A stretch of DNA of 64,000 bases, taken from contig JADWQD010000005.1 of assembly GCA_016110215.1 (NCBI GenBank), positions 2,046,001-2,110,000 of the forward strand, given 5' to 3'. Shown piece by piece: positions 1-10,367 of the stretch; the stretch's first letter is position 1, and each line of letters opens with the position of its first letter. Origin of the DNA: Capronia americana. Lineage: Eukaryota > Ascomycota > Eurotiomycetes > Chaetothyriales > Herpotrichiellaceae. The notes under the pieces are model-generated. The model did not search any database, was not told where the DNA came from, and saw only the letters and a list, made by a program, of their open reading frames with translations. Made by a program: the position numbers and the translations under genes.

Positions 1-575
1 GCCTCTGACCACACCGGACGGACACGTGTTCTCGTATACGGGCGCGAGATGGGCGGAGATAGGTAACGTGGCAGACATTGGCTGCTACGGTGGACACGCT
101 GACACGGCATAAAGTGGATGCATCCCACTCTTGGAGCGTGAATGGGTCGAGGATGTCGTACTCGGTATGTACGAGTAGGATGTCCTTGGCGACAGGGACC
201 GACCTTTCGGAAGTGGGCACAATGGTCCGGGCTAGGCGGCTAACTTTTTGGTTGTCACTCCTATCAATGTCGCCGTTGATAAGGGGTCCATCACGTGCGG
301 GATCCGGACGCAGAGGTCAACGACTGTATCTCTTGCCCTAACTTCTCCACCGGGACCTAAGGTTTAGGTATCTCGAGCTTCAAGAGTGGGATCAAGCTTG
401 TTAGACCTTGATGAAGCAAATGACACCATCAACACCATCTTGCTCGACATCTCCCCACCAACAATGGCTGTCTCAGATATTATATATTCACCGGTAGCAG
501 GATGCGGTGACCTTGTCTCCACGCATGTTCGTGTCCAAGACTCAACCCTGGAGAGGCCCGAGGACCGAGTTCAAG
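1..575. other. 5' flank of the MFS gene, no gene seen
   Basis: No convincing coding region. The stretch contains two CACGTG hexamers (near 24 and 292), two copies of the cluster box (see separate entry) and a TATATATT stretch at about 480, roughly 95 nt before the MFS start codon. It is best read as the promoter of the MFS transporter; any gene to the left is outside the window. Confidence 0.5.
121..392. promoter_or_regulatory. Cluster box pair in MFS promoter
   Basis: Two matches to CAARAGTGGGAT: CCAAGAGTGGGATG read on the minus strand at 134-121, and CAAGAGTGGGAT on the plus strand at 381-392. The second ends 183 nt before the MFS start codon. The function as a transcription-factor site is inferred from recurrence in the neighbouring promoters. 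Confidence 0.55.
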
Positions 576-2348
576 ATGGAAAAAACCGAAGCGACTCCCA
601 CCACAACCAGCGCCGACGGGCCCCTTTCAAGTGAGGATGGCTGCCTCCAGATCGATTATGCCGCCGAAAAGAAGCTGGTGCGCAAGTTGGATGTAAGTTA
701 CTTCCCCGTACGCCGCGCGCAGTCTAACAGCCAATAGCTCCATATCATGCCGTACGATTTCTCTCTCGTGTGGGATGAACGTTACTTATACCGGGTAGAA
801 TAATCATGCTGCTGTACCTGTTCAGTTTCCTGGATCGGTAAGTCGCGTCTCTCCTCGTGGACAATGCTCGCTCTTGCTAACTCGTTCAGTGTCAATATTG
901 GAAATGCCCGGTTCGTCCTCATCTCCAGTTGGAGAGCGTCTCCCTAACCCTAGCAGACTGTACGGTCTGGAAGAAGACATCAACCTCCACGGCAACCAAT
1001 TCCAAATTTGCGTCTCGCTCTTGTTTGTCACGTACATCACGCTGGAACTGCCCTCGAACCTGGTAGTCAAGAAGGTCGGCCCCTCGCGATGGCTCTCGTT
1101 CATTGCCTTCTCGTGGGGTATGGTCGCTACCTTCAGCGGATTCGTGCAGAACTTTGCCGGCATGGTCGTTTGCCGCCTCCTCTTGGGTGCCTTTGAAGGA
1201 GGCATGTTCCCTGGCATGGTGCTGTATTTGACCTTATTCTACACCAAGCGCGAACTTGCTTTGCGGATCGCGTACTTGTTTACGTGTTCAGCATTGGCGG
1301 GCGCCTGTGGAGGACTACTCGCGTATGGGATTGGATTCTTGGACAGTGAGCTCCCCTAGCCCTTCACCTAGAAACAATGATCCAGATTCTGACTGCGCAT
1401 GCCAGACACTGCGGGCTACCGAGGCTGGCGCTGGATCATGTGGCTCGAAGGCGCTCCGACCGTCGTGTTGGCTTTCGTTTTCTGGTTCTTCATGGCCGAC
1501 TCGCCCGAAAAGGCCAAGTATCTGACCGAGGAAGAGCGCGCGCTTTTACTCACCCGGCTGAGTCGCCAAACGGGCAACACCAAGTCCGCGCAGCAACTCC
1601 ACTGGGACGACGTCGGCAAGGGCCTCACGGATTGGAAAAGCTGGGTCTTTAGTTGTGCACAATTCGGAGTGGACACTGCGCTGTACGGGTTCAGCACGTT
1701 CCTGCCCACCATTATCCGCGGGATCATGCCCGACGCCACCAGTGCCATTGTCCAGGTCCTCACCATCCCGGTCTACTCGCTTGGCGCCGTGACCTACATC
1801 CTCGTGGCCATGGCATCTGATCGCCAGCAACGTCGCGGCATCTACTGCGTCATCTTCGGCACCGTTTCCCTCTGTGGCTACTTCATGCTCATCTCCGACG
1901 GCGGCAGCGCGGTCCACTACGCCGGATGCTTCCTGGTCGCCTGTGGCATGTACTGTGTTGTCGGTCTGCCTTTGGCCTGGCTGCCCTCCCACACTCCGCG
2001 GTATGGTAAACGCGCGTCCATCATTGCCATGCAGGCCATGATCGGGAACAGCGCTGGAATCATGTCAAGCTTCGTAAGTGATCCCCGTACCTCCACCGGA
2101 CTCTGTGCTAACCAGCTCAACCCTAGCTGTATCCAAGTGGTGAGGCCCCGCGGTATATCAAGGGCCATGCCATCACCATTTCTATGCTGGCATATGGCAC
2201 CCTATCCTTTGGTCTTATGTCGCTGTACTACGCCTGGACAAACAAGAGACGGGCGGAGGGCAAGGAAGATCACAAGGTTGCGAGCATGTCCGAGACCGAG
2301 GCCGAGGAGTTGGGAGATGACAGTCCAAGATTCACCTATGTTACTTAG
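576..2348 (+). CDS. MFS transporter, Dal5/allantoate-permease family
   Basis: Seven exons (576-692, 738-751, 799-837, 890-910, 957-1345, 1406-2073, 2127-2348) give 489 residues, the usual length for anion:cation symporter family members. Exon junctions restore the family signature KLDLHIMP...LYLFSFLDR then NIGNA in TM1. Later segments include ELPSNLVVKKVGPSRW, GYRGWRWIMWLEG after TM5 and about twelve hydrophobic helices in all. The family imports organic anions such as allantoate, vitamins or dipeptides across the plasma membrane; the substrate here is unknown. It is convergent with the P450 and carries two copies of the shared box in its promoter, so it is probably the cluster's uptake or export step. 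Several very short 5' exons (14, 39 and 21 nt) are typical of this family but make the N-terminus less certain than the rest. Confidence 0.9.
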
Positions 2349-2557
2349 AGAGAAGATGGGAGAGGAGATATGGTAGTCGAGTAGGATTGAATATGTTATC
2401 GGTGGTCGGGACTTTCATACCAGGAGGTGATAATATATTCGTTATAGCAGCACCAGGGCTAGCTCGCATTCATCCAGTCAAGAAGTTTCGTAAACATGTA
2501 TTCACTGGTCATCTCTCCGGGCTCAGTTCAAGGACATAAGATCATCAAAAGCTCGAT

Positions 2558-4368
2558 CTATTGGACTCTTGTTGATGATTCCTTCACTTTCAACTCGACA
2601 TCAAATACTTTCGGCTTCGCAAACCATTTGGTGTGAACATCCCAGTCCTCCTGACCGGTCAACTTAATCTGCGGAGTTGTCAGCATCTCCTAATCTCGCC
2701 GGTTTGCTGGTGATGTTTGGTTTACCTCGAATCGTCTGAGAAAGCTGGGAACTAGCTTGTACATCTCCAACAAGGCGATATGCTTCCCCAGGCAAGTCCT
2801 CGACCCGCCGCCAAATTGGAACATGACCATGTTCATCTTCTTGATCCTATGCTCGTCTTCGTCAGAATTGGCCATCCACCGCTCGGGTCTCCAGGTGTCG
2901 ACGTCTTCGCCGAAGATCTCCGGTTGCCGATGCATGACCCACGGACTACACCCGACGACGGTGCCGCCGGGGATAAACTTTCCTGCAATCTCCATGCCCT
3001 GGGGCGGGACAAGTCTCTCCAGGATCATGGCAATAGCTGGGTGGACGCGAAAGGTCTCCTGTATGCAGGCGTGGAGGTAGGGTAGTTTCTGCGCGTCGCT
3101 CCAGGTGATGATCCCAGAGGCGTCCGAGATGAGTCCCGTGGCGATCGCCTCGTCGATTTCCTGGTTGAGTTTCTCGTAGCATTCCGGATTTTTCAGGAGA
3201 TGGTAGAAGACGGCCGCAAGACTGATGGCTGTGGTGTCGGATCCGGCCAGGGCAATGGACGTGGTCATGGTCAGGAGACGGCCGTCGTCGAAAAAGGTCG
3301 GGTTCTCCTTCTGAGCCTTCAGGAACATGGTCAACAGATCCATGCTGTCCTTTTTGTGCCTCCCCGAGAGCCGCTCGGCCATGCGGGCACGGGAGAACTT
3401 GGCTGTCCCGGACGAGTTGTCAATCAGGCCGTATTTGCTCTACCGACAGAATCAGCCCGGAGTCGCTGGAGTCTCCATCGTGAAGCTCGAACTCACCGCC
3501 AGTGTCATGATCGGATTCTTGACAAACAATTTGTCGAGCCACGGCATTTGGCCCACCTTGTACTTGTTAATACGGACTTCGCAACGAAGGAATTGGGAAG
3601 GAAAGCAAGGATTCTCACGGGAGCCTGATAGTCAAAGATCTTATTCAGCCAGGCAATGATCCCATCAACATCCTCGCAGTTGTCGACAAACCCGACTCGG
3701 CGGCTGTAGGTGATCTCGGTGATCACGTCAAAGGCAAAATACTGGAGCCAGAGGATGAAGTTGCACGTCTTCCCGGGCGCAGCGTACAATTCTTCGGTCC
3801 GGGCGAGAAACACGCGCACCGTGTCATTCACGCGCGGTTCATACTGGACGAGCGAACTCATGGAGAAAGCGCCGCTGACTGTCCGTCGGAGCTTCATGTG
3901 ATAGTCCTGGTCTTGGGTGCCGAACAGGGACTGTAAGATCTCGCCTTTGGAGATTTGCATCTGTACCGGGTAGAATGCACTCTGTACACGCGAAAAATGC
4001 GTCAACAAATGGTCCCATCCATCGAATGAGGAGATGAGCAAGCTTGCCTTGGTCAATCGATTATTCAATCCGTAAATCGCCTTCAGAGCTTCCGGACTGC
4101 TGAACGACAGGGCATTCGGCCCCAGCCGGACGATGTGTCCATGTCGGTCATGGAGCAGCCGCAGAGTGAGGTGTGACTTGCCCCGGTGGACGCTATAGAA
4201 TCGCCAAGCGTCGGTGAAGTTTGCCAGGAACGGGCCAGGATATTTGCGCAATCCTTTATTGAGATAATTTCGCGCCAACACGACAATGATGATCACGCTC
4301 AAAAAGATCAGGGCTGTTTGGGCCTTGAGCCTCGGCAAGACATCATCCATCATCGTCGTCGTCGCCAT
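2558..4368 (-). CDS. Cytochrome P450, pisatin demethylase-like
   Basis: Four exons (4368-3619, 3562-3497, 3439-2726, 2668-2558) give 546 residues. An N-terminal membrane anchor (about residues 14-33, ALIFLSVIIIVVLA) is followed by the P450 fold: I-helix AGSDTT at about 337-342, the K-helix ETFR at about 400-403, PERW, and the haem loop FGGGSRTCLG with the cysteine thiolate near residue 488. The small second exon encodes YKVGQMPWLDKL, typical of pisatin demethylase-like P450s. Members act in the ER membrane with a P450 reductase, often demethylating or hydroxylating aromatic compounds; the substrate here is not predictable. It is transcribed divergently from the flavin monooxygenase, and two boxes sit in the exact centre of the shared promoter, which supports joint control. 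Confidence 0.93.
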
Positions 4369-4790
4369 TCACCACCACGAGGCGTCAGGGTACATTGGTG
4401 CCGACACAATCACGACCCCCGTCCATCACAGTATATATCAGACGAGTGAAACACGAGATTTGCTGCGCGATGGCGACATATCGGCTGAAAGCGAGCCAAG
4501 GACGGCCGGGCAGTTGTGGATCCACGATTTGACAATGGTGGAATCGTGAGATATGTCAAAAGTGGGATGCGCGGGAGAGACAAATGCGACCAAAAGTGGG
4601 ATGGGAATCCATGCTCCAGACTGAACCGACTCGTCACCATAACACGATACTCTCTACGGAGAAACAAAAGGCAACAGGGACAGCATGGAATTAGCACGCT
4701 CCGTCTTACCTAAAAAAAGGGTATACATATTTGTATACTCCTCTTGATCGTCCAGGCCATATACTAACTCAACTCAATCGGACCATCACC
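4369..4790. promoter_or_regulatory. Divergent promoter, P450 / flavin monooxygenase
   Basis: A 422-bp region between two divergent starts. A TATATATC-type element lies about 65 nt before the P450 start. On the other side a short inverted repeat, GTATACA..TGTATAC (4721-4738), is followed by TCCTCTT about 50 nt before the monooxygenase start. A similar GTATAC then TCCTCCTC arrangement occurs at 6619-6641 before the carboxylesterase, a second shared promoter feature. Confidence 0.55.
4557..4602 (+). promoter_or_regulatory. Two exact cluster boxes between P450 and monooxygenase
   Basis: CAAAAGTGGGAT occurs at 4557-4568 and identically at 4591-4602. The left box is 188 nt from the P450 start codon and the right box is 188 nt from the monooxygenase start codon, so the pair is centred in the divergent promoter. 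Role as a regulator site is inferred. Confidence 0.65.
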
Positions 4791-6516
4791 ATGGTTCGAA
4801 GTTGTTCTCGCGTGGCCGTTATCGGAGCTGGGCCGGCCGCCGCCATCACCACAGACGCCTTGATCAAGGAGCAGGCGTTTGACACGATCCGGGTGTTTGA
4901 ACGCAAAGGCACCGTCGGTGGGACGTGGTATGTTAGGCGCTATCTTTCCAACACCCCCTGCCAGCACGATTTCTGACGCGCTCTCTCGCTATATCTCGCA
5001 GGGTCTACGCCTCAGATGACGCGCCGAAGATCCCATGTCTTCGCGCACTGCTGGGTAATCGCGCCGACCAACCAGTGGATATCCCGTCGTCGTTTCCCTG
5101 TGAAACCGAGATCAGTGAGGCAGTCAATTCGGCTGAAGCGCGTTATTCGGGCACCGCTGTCCACGAATACCTCCATAGCAACCTCCCACCCCAGACCATG
5201 TGCTATACGCAAGAACCGATTCCAGAGATTCTGTCGGAACGCACGCTCGCGCAGTACGGCAGTAACGCCCCATTCCGCCACCGCGAGGTCATCCGCGACT
5301 GGGTGGAGGATATTTTCGTCCGAGGCGGCGGGCTGGACCTCGTCGAATTCCATACGACAGTGGAGCGAGCTGAGAAACGGGGAGACAAGTGGGTTTTGAC
5401 TCTGAGGAAGGCGGCTCCGGGGGCGACCAAGAATATCTGGTGGCAGGAATTATTCGACGCTGTGGTCGTGGCAACCGGTCACTTCTCTATTCCCTACGTT
5501 CCCGCGATCCTAGGCTTGGTCGAGTATGACGAGAGATTTCCCGGGCGGATCAAGCACAGCAAGCACTTCCGGTCGGTGGACGAGTTTGCCGGCAAGGTGA
5601 GGCTTCCCTGGGCGTTTTCTGAGGTGCCACGCGCATACGCCGCTGACTTCAGTCATAGAAAGTCATCATTGTCGGTGGATCCGTGTCCGCCTTTGACGCC
5701 CTACATGAGATTCGCCTCGTGGCGCAACATCCGGTGATCTGCTCTCTGAAAGAACCGCTCCCAGCCTTTGGGTGGAGTGCTTTCACGCATCCACACGTCG
5801 TCAACAAGCCGCCCATTTCCCAGTTCCACCCGGATGGCCGGATCGACTTTTCGGACGGCTCCTCGGAGGATCAGGTCGACATTATCCTCTTCGCCACAGG
5901 CTACGACTTTAGTTTCCCCTTCCTCCCCGGGTTTGACGTTCGAATCAAAAACCGCCGCATTCGCGGTCTGTACCAGCACGTGTTTGACATAGAAGATCCA
6001 TCCTTGTCATTCATCGGCATGGTGAGTAAAACAGACTTAATCCTTCCCCCTGGAAAGAGAATTGAACTGACCGTGCAGGTCGCGGGCGGATTGACCTTCC
6101 GTGTGTTCGAATGGCAGGCTGTCGCCGTGGCTCGATATTTGGCATCGCGGGCGAGACTACCGGCGAAACAACAAATGCAAAAGTGGGAGCAGGACAGGAT
6201 CGCCGCTCTCGGGGATGGAATGTCTTTCTATGATATTTCGGGCAATTTCGAAGGATACTTCGAAGGTTTGCGACTGTTTGCCGGGGAACCGGCACAGGGA
6301 ACAGGCAGGGTTCTGCCCAAGTACGATCCAGAGTGGAAGGAGATGTTTTCAAAAGTGGTGGTCAAGGAGAGAGTACAGTGGTGGGATAGGGAGAGGCGCA
6401 AGGCTGAGGAGGAAATCCGGCAGGCAGAGAGCTGCTACCAGGAGAGCGTGGGCAGCCCTGTTCCTGTTTCCGTTCCTGTTCCCGAAGATGCGGATCGTGT
6501 AAGAGTGAGATTGTGA
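4791..6516 (+). CDS. Flavin-containing monooxygenase
   Basis: Four exons (4791-4927, 5002-5596, 5659-6021, 6079-6516) give 510 residues. The FAD Rossmann motif VAVIGAGPAA is at the N-terminus, followed by FERKGTVGGTW. The FMO fingerprint FxGxxxHxxxF is present as FPGRIKHSKHF, directly before the NADPH motif VIIVGGSVSA, and FATGYD follows in the C-terminal half. The family inserts one oxygen into nitrogen, sulfur or carbonyl substrates using NADPH and O2. It is divergent from the P450 and lies 171 bp upstream of the carboxylesterase on the same strand. A Baeyer-Villiger role followed by ester cleavage by the neighbour is attractive but is inference only. The C-terminus is extended by a charged tail with a PVPVSVPVP run. 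Confidence 0.92.
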
Positions 6517-6525
6517 TACTTAGGT

Positions 6526-6556
6526 CGAGAGTGGGAGGCATAAGCGTAAGTGGGAT
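6526..6556 (+). promoter_or_regulatory. Cluster boxes in carboxylesterase promoter
   Basis: CGAGAGTGGGAG (6526-6537, a weaker match) and CGTAAGTGGGAT (6545-6556) lie in the 171-bp spacer between the monooxygenase stop and the esterase start; the second ends 131 nt before the start codon. A further near-match, AAGAGTGAGAT, overlaps the last codons of the monooxygenase at 6501-6511. Confidence 0.5.
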
Positions 6557-6687
6557 GGTGCCATTGACCCGCGTATCAAATGGATCAGACCGAAGGGGGT
6601 ACACACGTGTCATATGTATGTATACATGTATCCTCCTCTCAGATATATAGATATACCTAGCAACACACTTTATGGCTCATAGTAGCT

Positions 6688-8565
6688 ATGAATGCCAGCA
6701 TGGCCCTCCCCGTCGTCACCAAGGTCAAGCTTGACGTGCCCAGCCTGGGCACGATCACCGGTGTTTGTTTCTACGACCAAACATGTCAATACTATGGCAT
6801 CCCCTACGCGACGGTGCCAGGGCGATTCCGACGGCCTCAACCAAGCCCAAAGCCATGGCCGAACAATCGATGGGACGGGACTAAACTGGGGTGAGTCGCA
6901 TCAGATCCCCACCGCACTATTCCATCACTGAGGCGCAAGGATTCAATATTAGAGCAATGTGCCCTCAGCCGCCACGAGATTTCATGTATATCCCGAACCC
7001 GGAGCGGCCGTGGGTGGAACCGGCGCCGGTATCCAGCACCGAGTGTCTCAACATCAACATCTCCGTACCAACGCCGCCGGGCGCATCGTCCGGGAAGCCA
7101 AGCTATCCGGTCATGGTCTTCGTGCACGGTGGAGCCTTTGTGTACGGCGCGGGATCGGCTCCCATCTACGACGGACGTCGACTGGCGGAGATCTCGGCCC
7201 ATCTCAGCATCCCGACCATCATCGTCACCATCACATACCGTGTCGGCGTGTACGGCTTCCTGGCCAGCAAGGAGATCAAGGAATACAACGCCGAGTTCAA
7301 CGAGGGCGGCGTGGGGAACTACGGCCTGTGGGATCAGATAGAAGCGCTGCGCTGGGTTCAGGAACATATCTCTGCCTTTGGCGGTGATCCCGCGAGGGTC
7401 ACCTTCTTCGGCCAGAGTGCGGGTGGGGGTGAGTCGCGTTCCCTTCGAAATGTTCAGATTTTGGGAACTCCCTAACTGAATTACCGCAGTCTCTGCGAAC
7501 GTGCACATGCTGCGCGGCGAGAAGCTCTTCTCCTCGGCGATCGTACAGTCCGGGCTGCTACCAGTGTGTGGCGTGCTCTCCGAGAGCCAGTACCAGGTGA
7601 TCTACAACAAGATCCTCACGGTTCTCGGGATTCCCGAAGACCTTCCCCCGCGCGAGCGACTCCGGCGACTTCTCGAGGTGGATGAGACGGCGTTGACGGC
7701 GGCGTTGGTACCGGTCGGGGTCATCCCCGTGCTGACCTTGTCACCTTGCGATGACCACTACCTGGTCCCCGGCAAGATGCCGTCGTATTCCAGCTACGCG
7801 GACTTCAAGCCGCCGAGCTGGTGCGAGCGGGTCATGATTGGCGATGTCGGCCATGAGACGCTCATCTGGAACAAATCGTTTCGGGGCTACGACGCCGCGG
7901 GGCTTGTCAAGCTGACCAAGTCGTTCCTCGGCAACGAGGAGGAGGCCCAGAAACTTCTCGACCTCTACCATATCCACGCGGGCATGGATCGGAATGAGAC
8001 GTTCTACCGCGCTCAGAAGTTCACCACCGACGGCCTCTTCCTCGCCGTGCACTGGGCGGCCTTGAAGGCAAATCCGGGTATGTATGCGTACCGCTTCGAC
8101 GTCCCCTCGCCGTTTGACTGCGACTTCAAGGATCAGCCTCACCATTCTCTTGACAATGTGTTCATCTGGGGCATTCTGAAGGACGTCCTCCCGGAGAAGC
8201 AGCAGCGGATCTCGGAGAGGATGTCTGAGGCGTGGTTGAGGTTCGCCAACGGCCAGGAACCGTGGGAGCGGTTCGACGTCTCCCGCTCGTTCATGGTATT
8301 CGGACCCGAGTCATGCGGGATGAGAACGGTCGAGGAAGACGCAGCCCGGGGTTACGCGATCTGGGACGAAATCGACCGTCTCGGGCTCATGCAGAAGTTT
8401 GGCGAACTCTGTGACGAGCTGTGCATGCGTCACGCCGAAATGTGTGATCCGACCATCGCCCCCAAGGCACTGGAGGTGGGCACGTTCGAGGAGCTGGGGA
8501 TTAGTACAGGGAACCAACCTGGCGGGCTGGATCTGGGATTCTTCAGGCAGAGTGAGACCAAGTAG
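6688..8565 (+). CDS. Type-B carboxylesterase, intracellular
   Basis: Three exons (6688-6890, 6953-7428, 7490-8565) give 584 residues. The alpha/beta-hydrolase esterase features are all visible: oxyanion-hole HGGAF, the nucleophile elbow FGQSAGG ending exactly at the second intron, a candidate acid in GDVGHET, and a candidate histidine in DQPHHSLDN. There is no secretion signal, unlike the second esterase at 26 kb, so it probably acts in the cytosol on a pathway ester. Its promoter contains the shared box and the same GTATAC/TCCTC core arrangement as the monooxygenase upstream. The start codon was chosen because the preceding spacer has stops in frame and TATATAGATATA lies about 35-45 nt upstream. 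Confidence 0.92.
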
Positions 8566-8650
8566 AAATCGAATATTGGACGTAGAATAATAAAACCGCT
8601 CTACGCCATGGATGGACTCTACATAATATCTGAGAAAACTCTATCCACCC

Positions 8651-9739
8651 CTACGCTGTCTGAGCTGGGCTGTAGAAGGCATAGTCCGTATACCCCTTTG
8701 GCGAAAGCACCTCGTAGAAGGTGTCCCGATTGTACTTGGTGAAGGGAATTCCCTGCTTGACCCGGAGTGGCAGGTCTGGGTTCGAGATAAACTGGCGGCC
8801 AAACGCGATCAAGATGTCCTTTTCCTTGTACTTGCCGTCGACGGCATCTCGGGCGCTTTCGGCAGTGTAGCCTCCAGCGACGATAACGGGGCTGGTGCCG
8901 TTCCATGCGTCGACGAACATGTCGATTGACTGGCGCAGGTCGGAATCCTCATTGCCCGAGACCCTCGCCTCGATGATGTGGAGGTATGCGAGCTTGAGTT
9001 TCCGAAGCTCCTGCAAGAGGTGGGTGAACTGGGGGATGGGATCGGCCATGCCCATGCCGTGATGTCGACACCACGGACTGATGCGAAACCCGACCTTCTC
9101 GTGCCCGACGGCGCCCACGACCGCCTTTGCCACCTCGACGCCGAACCGCGCGCGTTTCTCAATGCTGCCACCCCACCCGTCGGTGCGTTGGTTGCACGTG
9201 TCCTGCGTGAACTGGTCGACCAAGTACCCGTTAGCGCCGTGGATTTCGACGCCGTCAAATCCAACCGCGACGGCGTTGATGGCCGCCTGGCGGAAGTCGT
9301 CGATACACGCCCAGATTTCTTCCTCTCGCAGGGATCGCGGGACCGCCGACTCGGGACTCCAGGGGATGGCGCTGCTCGAGATGACGTCGGCTCCTGCCGC
9401 GACGGCGAGGGGTCGAGCAGCGCGCCCCGTGATCCACAGTTGCGCGAAGATAAAGGACCCTTTGGCGTGCACCGCTTCCACCACCGGCTTCCATTTGGCC
9501 ATCTGTTCCGCCGTGTAGAGACCCGTGGTGTTCTGCCAGACACTGGCCCGTGGCGACGTCGCCACGGCTTCGGAGATCAACAATGTTCCGGTCACGGACG
9601 CCCTCTGCGCGTAGTACTCGACCATTAGATCACTGGGCTCGTAGTTCTCGTCGGCCCTTCGCCGGGTCATGGGCGCCATGGCGATGCGGTGTTGCAGCTG
9701 GCAGGAACCGACCTGGATGGGGGTGAACAGCTTCGACAT
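8651..9739 (-). CDS. Old Yellow Enzyme family NADH:flavin oxidoreductase
   Basis: Single exon, 362 residues, typical family length. It begins LFTPIQVGSCQLQHRIAMAPMTR, the FMN-binding start of OYE barrels, and continues with FAQLW, GFDGVEIHGANGYL and DQF, the conserved substrate/FMN region, and ends with the phosphate-binding FGRQFISNPDLP. The family reduces activated C=C bonds using NAD(P)H and FMN; fungal cluster members (for example in ergot alkaloid pathways) act on pathway intermediates. It is convergent with the carboxylesterase (85-bp gap) and has a box-rich promoter with a 98-bp palindrome 60 nt from the start codon. Confidence 0.95.
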   Translation of the reverse strand: MSKLFTPIQVGSCQLQHRIAMAPMTRRRADENYEPSDLMVEYYAQRASVTGTLLISEAVATSPRASVWQNTTGLYTAEQMAKWKPVVEAVHAKGSFIFAQLWITGRAARPLAVAAGADVISSSAIPWSPESAVPRSLREEEIWACIDDFRQAAINAVAVGFDGVEIHGANGYLVDQFTQDTCNQRTDGWGGSIEKRARFGVEVAKAVVGAVGHEKVGFRISPWCRHHGMGMADPIPQFTHLLQELRKLKLAYLHIIEARVSGNEDSDLRQSIDMFVDAWNGTSPVIVAGGYTAESARDAVDGKYKEKDILIAFGRQFISNPDLPLRVKQGIPFTKYNRDTFYEVLSPKGYTDYAFYSPAQTA

Positions 9740-9798
9740 CGTGAGATGGTGAGACTGTGAGAGGCCAGATTAGTCTAAAGGTGTCCGGTCATAAAGGG

Positions 9799-9896
9799 AT
9801 ACACTCCAATACTGTCGTTGATGGACCTAAGATTAAAGGTGATCGGCCAGGCCTTTAATCTTGGGTTCATTCAAGACAGTACGTATTAGAGTGTAT
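9799..9896. repeat. 98-bp imperfect palindrome (MITE-like hairpin)
   Basis: The ends ATACACTCCAATAC and GTATTAGAGTGTAT are near-perfect inverted repeats. Inside them, TGTC/GACA and the CTAAGATTAAAGG / CCTTTAATCTTGG segments also pair, so arms of about 45 nt fold around a short loop near 9842-9848; the right arm has an extra GTAC. GGG flanks both sides but is too short to call a target-site duplication. It may be a small non-autonomous transposon or a regulatory hairpin in the OYE promoter. Confidence 0.7.
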
Positions 9897-9966
9897 GGGC
9901 TGAGTTAGAGAAAGAGTCTCAGCGTCTGGCGTGTGCCCATTATCCTATCGGTGCCGGGCATGGGTT

Positions 9967-10136
9967 CAAGAGTGGGACGCCAGCTTACCTCCCCTTGTCA
10001 TCTGTGTTTGAACCAAAGTCAGTCCATATAGAGAGGGCCATGCGCATGTGTAATACGATCGAATAGGCTTTGATAACAAAAGTGGGATATTCCCCTCCAG
10101 ATACTGTGGGAGGAATCCTTCAGGTAAAGGTGGGAT
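9967..10136 (+). promoter_or_regulatory. Three cluster boxes upstream of OYE
   Basis: CAAGAGTGGGAC (9967-9978), CAAAAGTGGGAT (10077-10088, identical to the two boxes between P450 and monooxygenase) and TAAAGGTGGGAT (10125-10136). They lie 227, 337 and 385 nt upstream of the OYE start and also 231-400 nt upstream of the divergent small gene at 10368, so they could serve both. Confidence 0.6.
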
Positions 10137-10208
10137 GGGTGATCCACCCTAAGGACGGATAGAAATAGACCCTAAGACGAACACCTAGACTCGGAACGTA
10201 TACGGACG

Positions 10209-10258
10209 CACCTTTCGACACACCTTTCGACACACCTTTCATACCGCACACCTTTCGG
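10209..10258 (+). repeat. 12-bp tandem repeat CACCTTTCGACA
   Basis: Two perfect units (10209-10220, 10221-10232) and a partial third (10233-10240), followed after 8 bp by CACCTTTCGG at 10249-10258. The repeat lies between the OYE box region and the small gene at 10368. Whether it is a protein-binding array or simple slippage cannot be told. Confidence 0.75.
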
Positions 10259-10367
10259 ATAAACTTTGGCCGGCTTCCGGCGGAGCTTATTAAACCAGAA
10301 AATTCTTCCCTACAACCTTTTACATTCATTCGACACTTCCAGGAACCCTATATAATTCTAGCCCTCT

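Noticed and set aside
78..341. Open frame in the left flank
   Set aside because: Low-complexity Ser/Arg/Thr composition, no motif, and it covers promoter boxes; not a gene.
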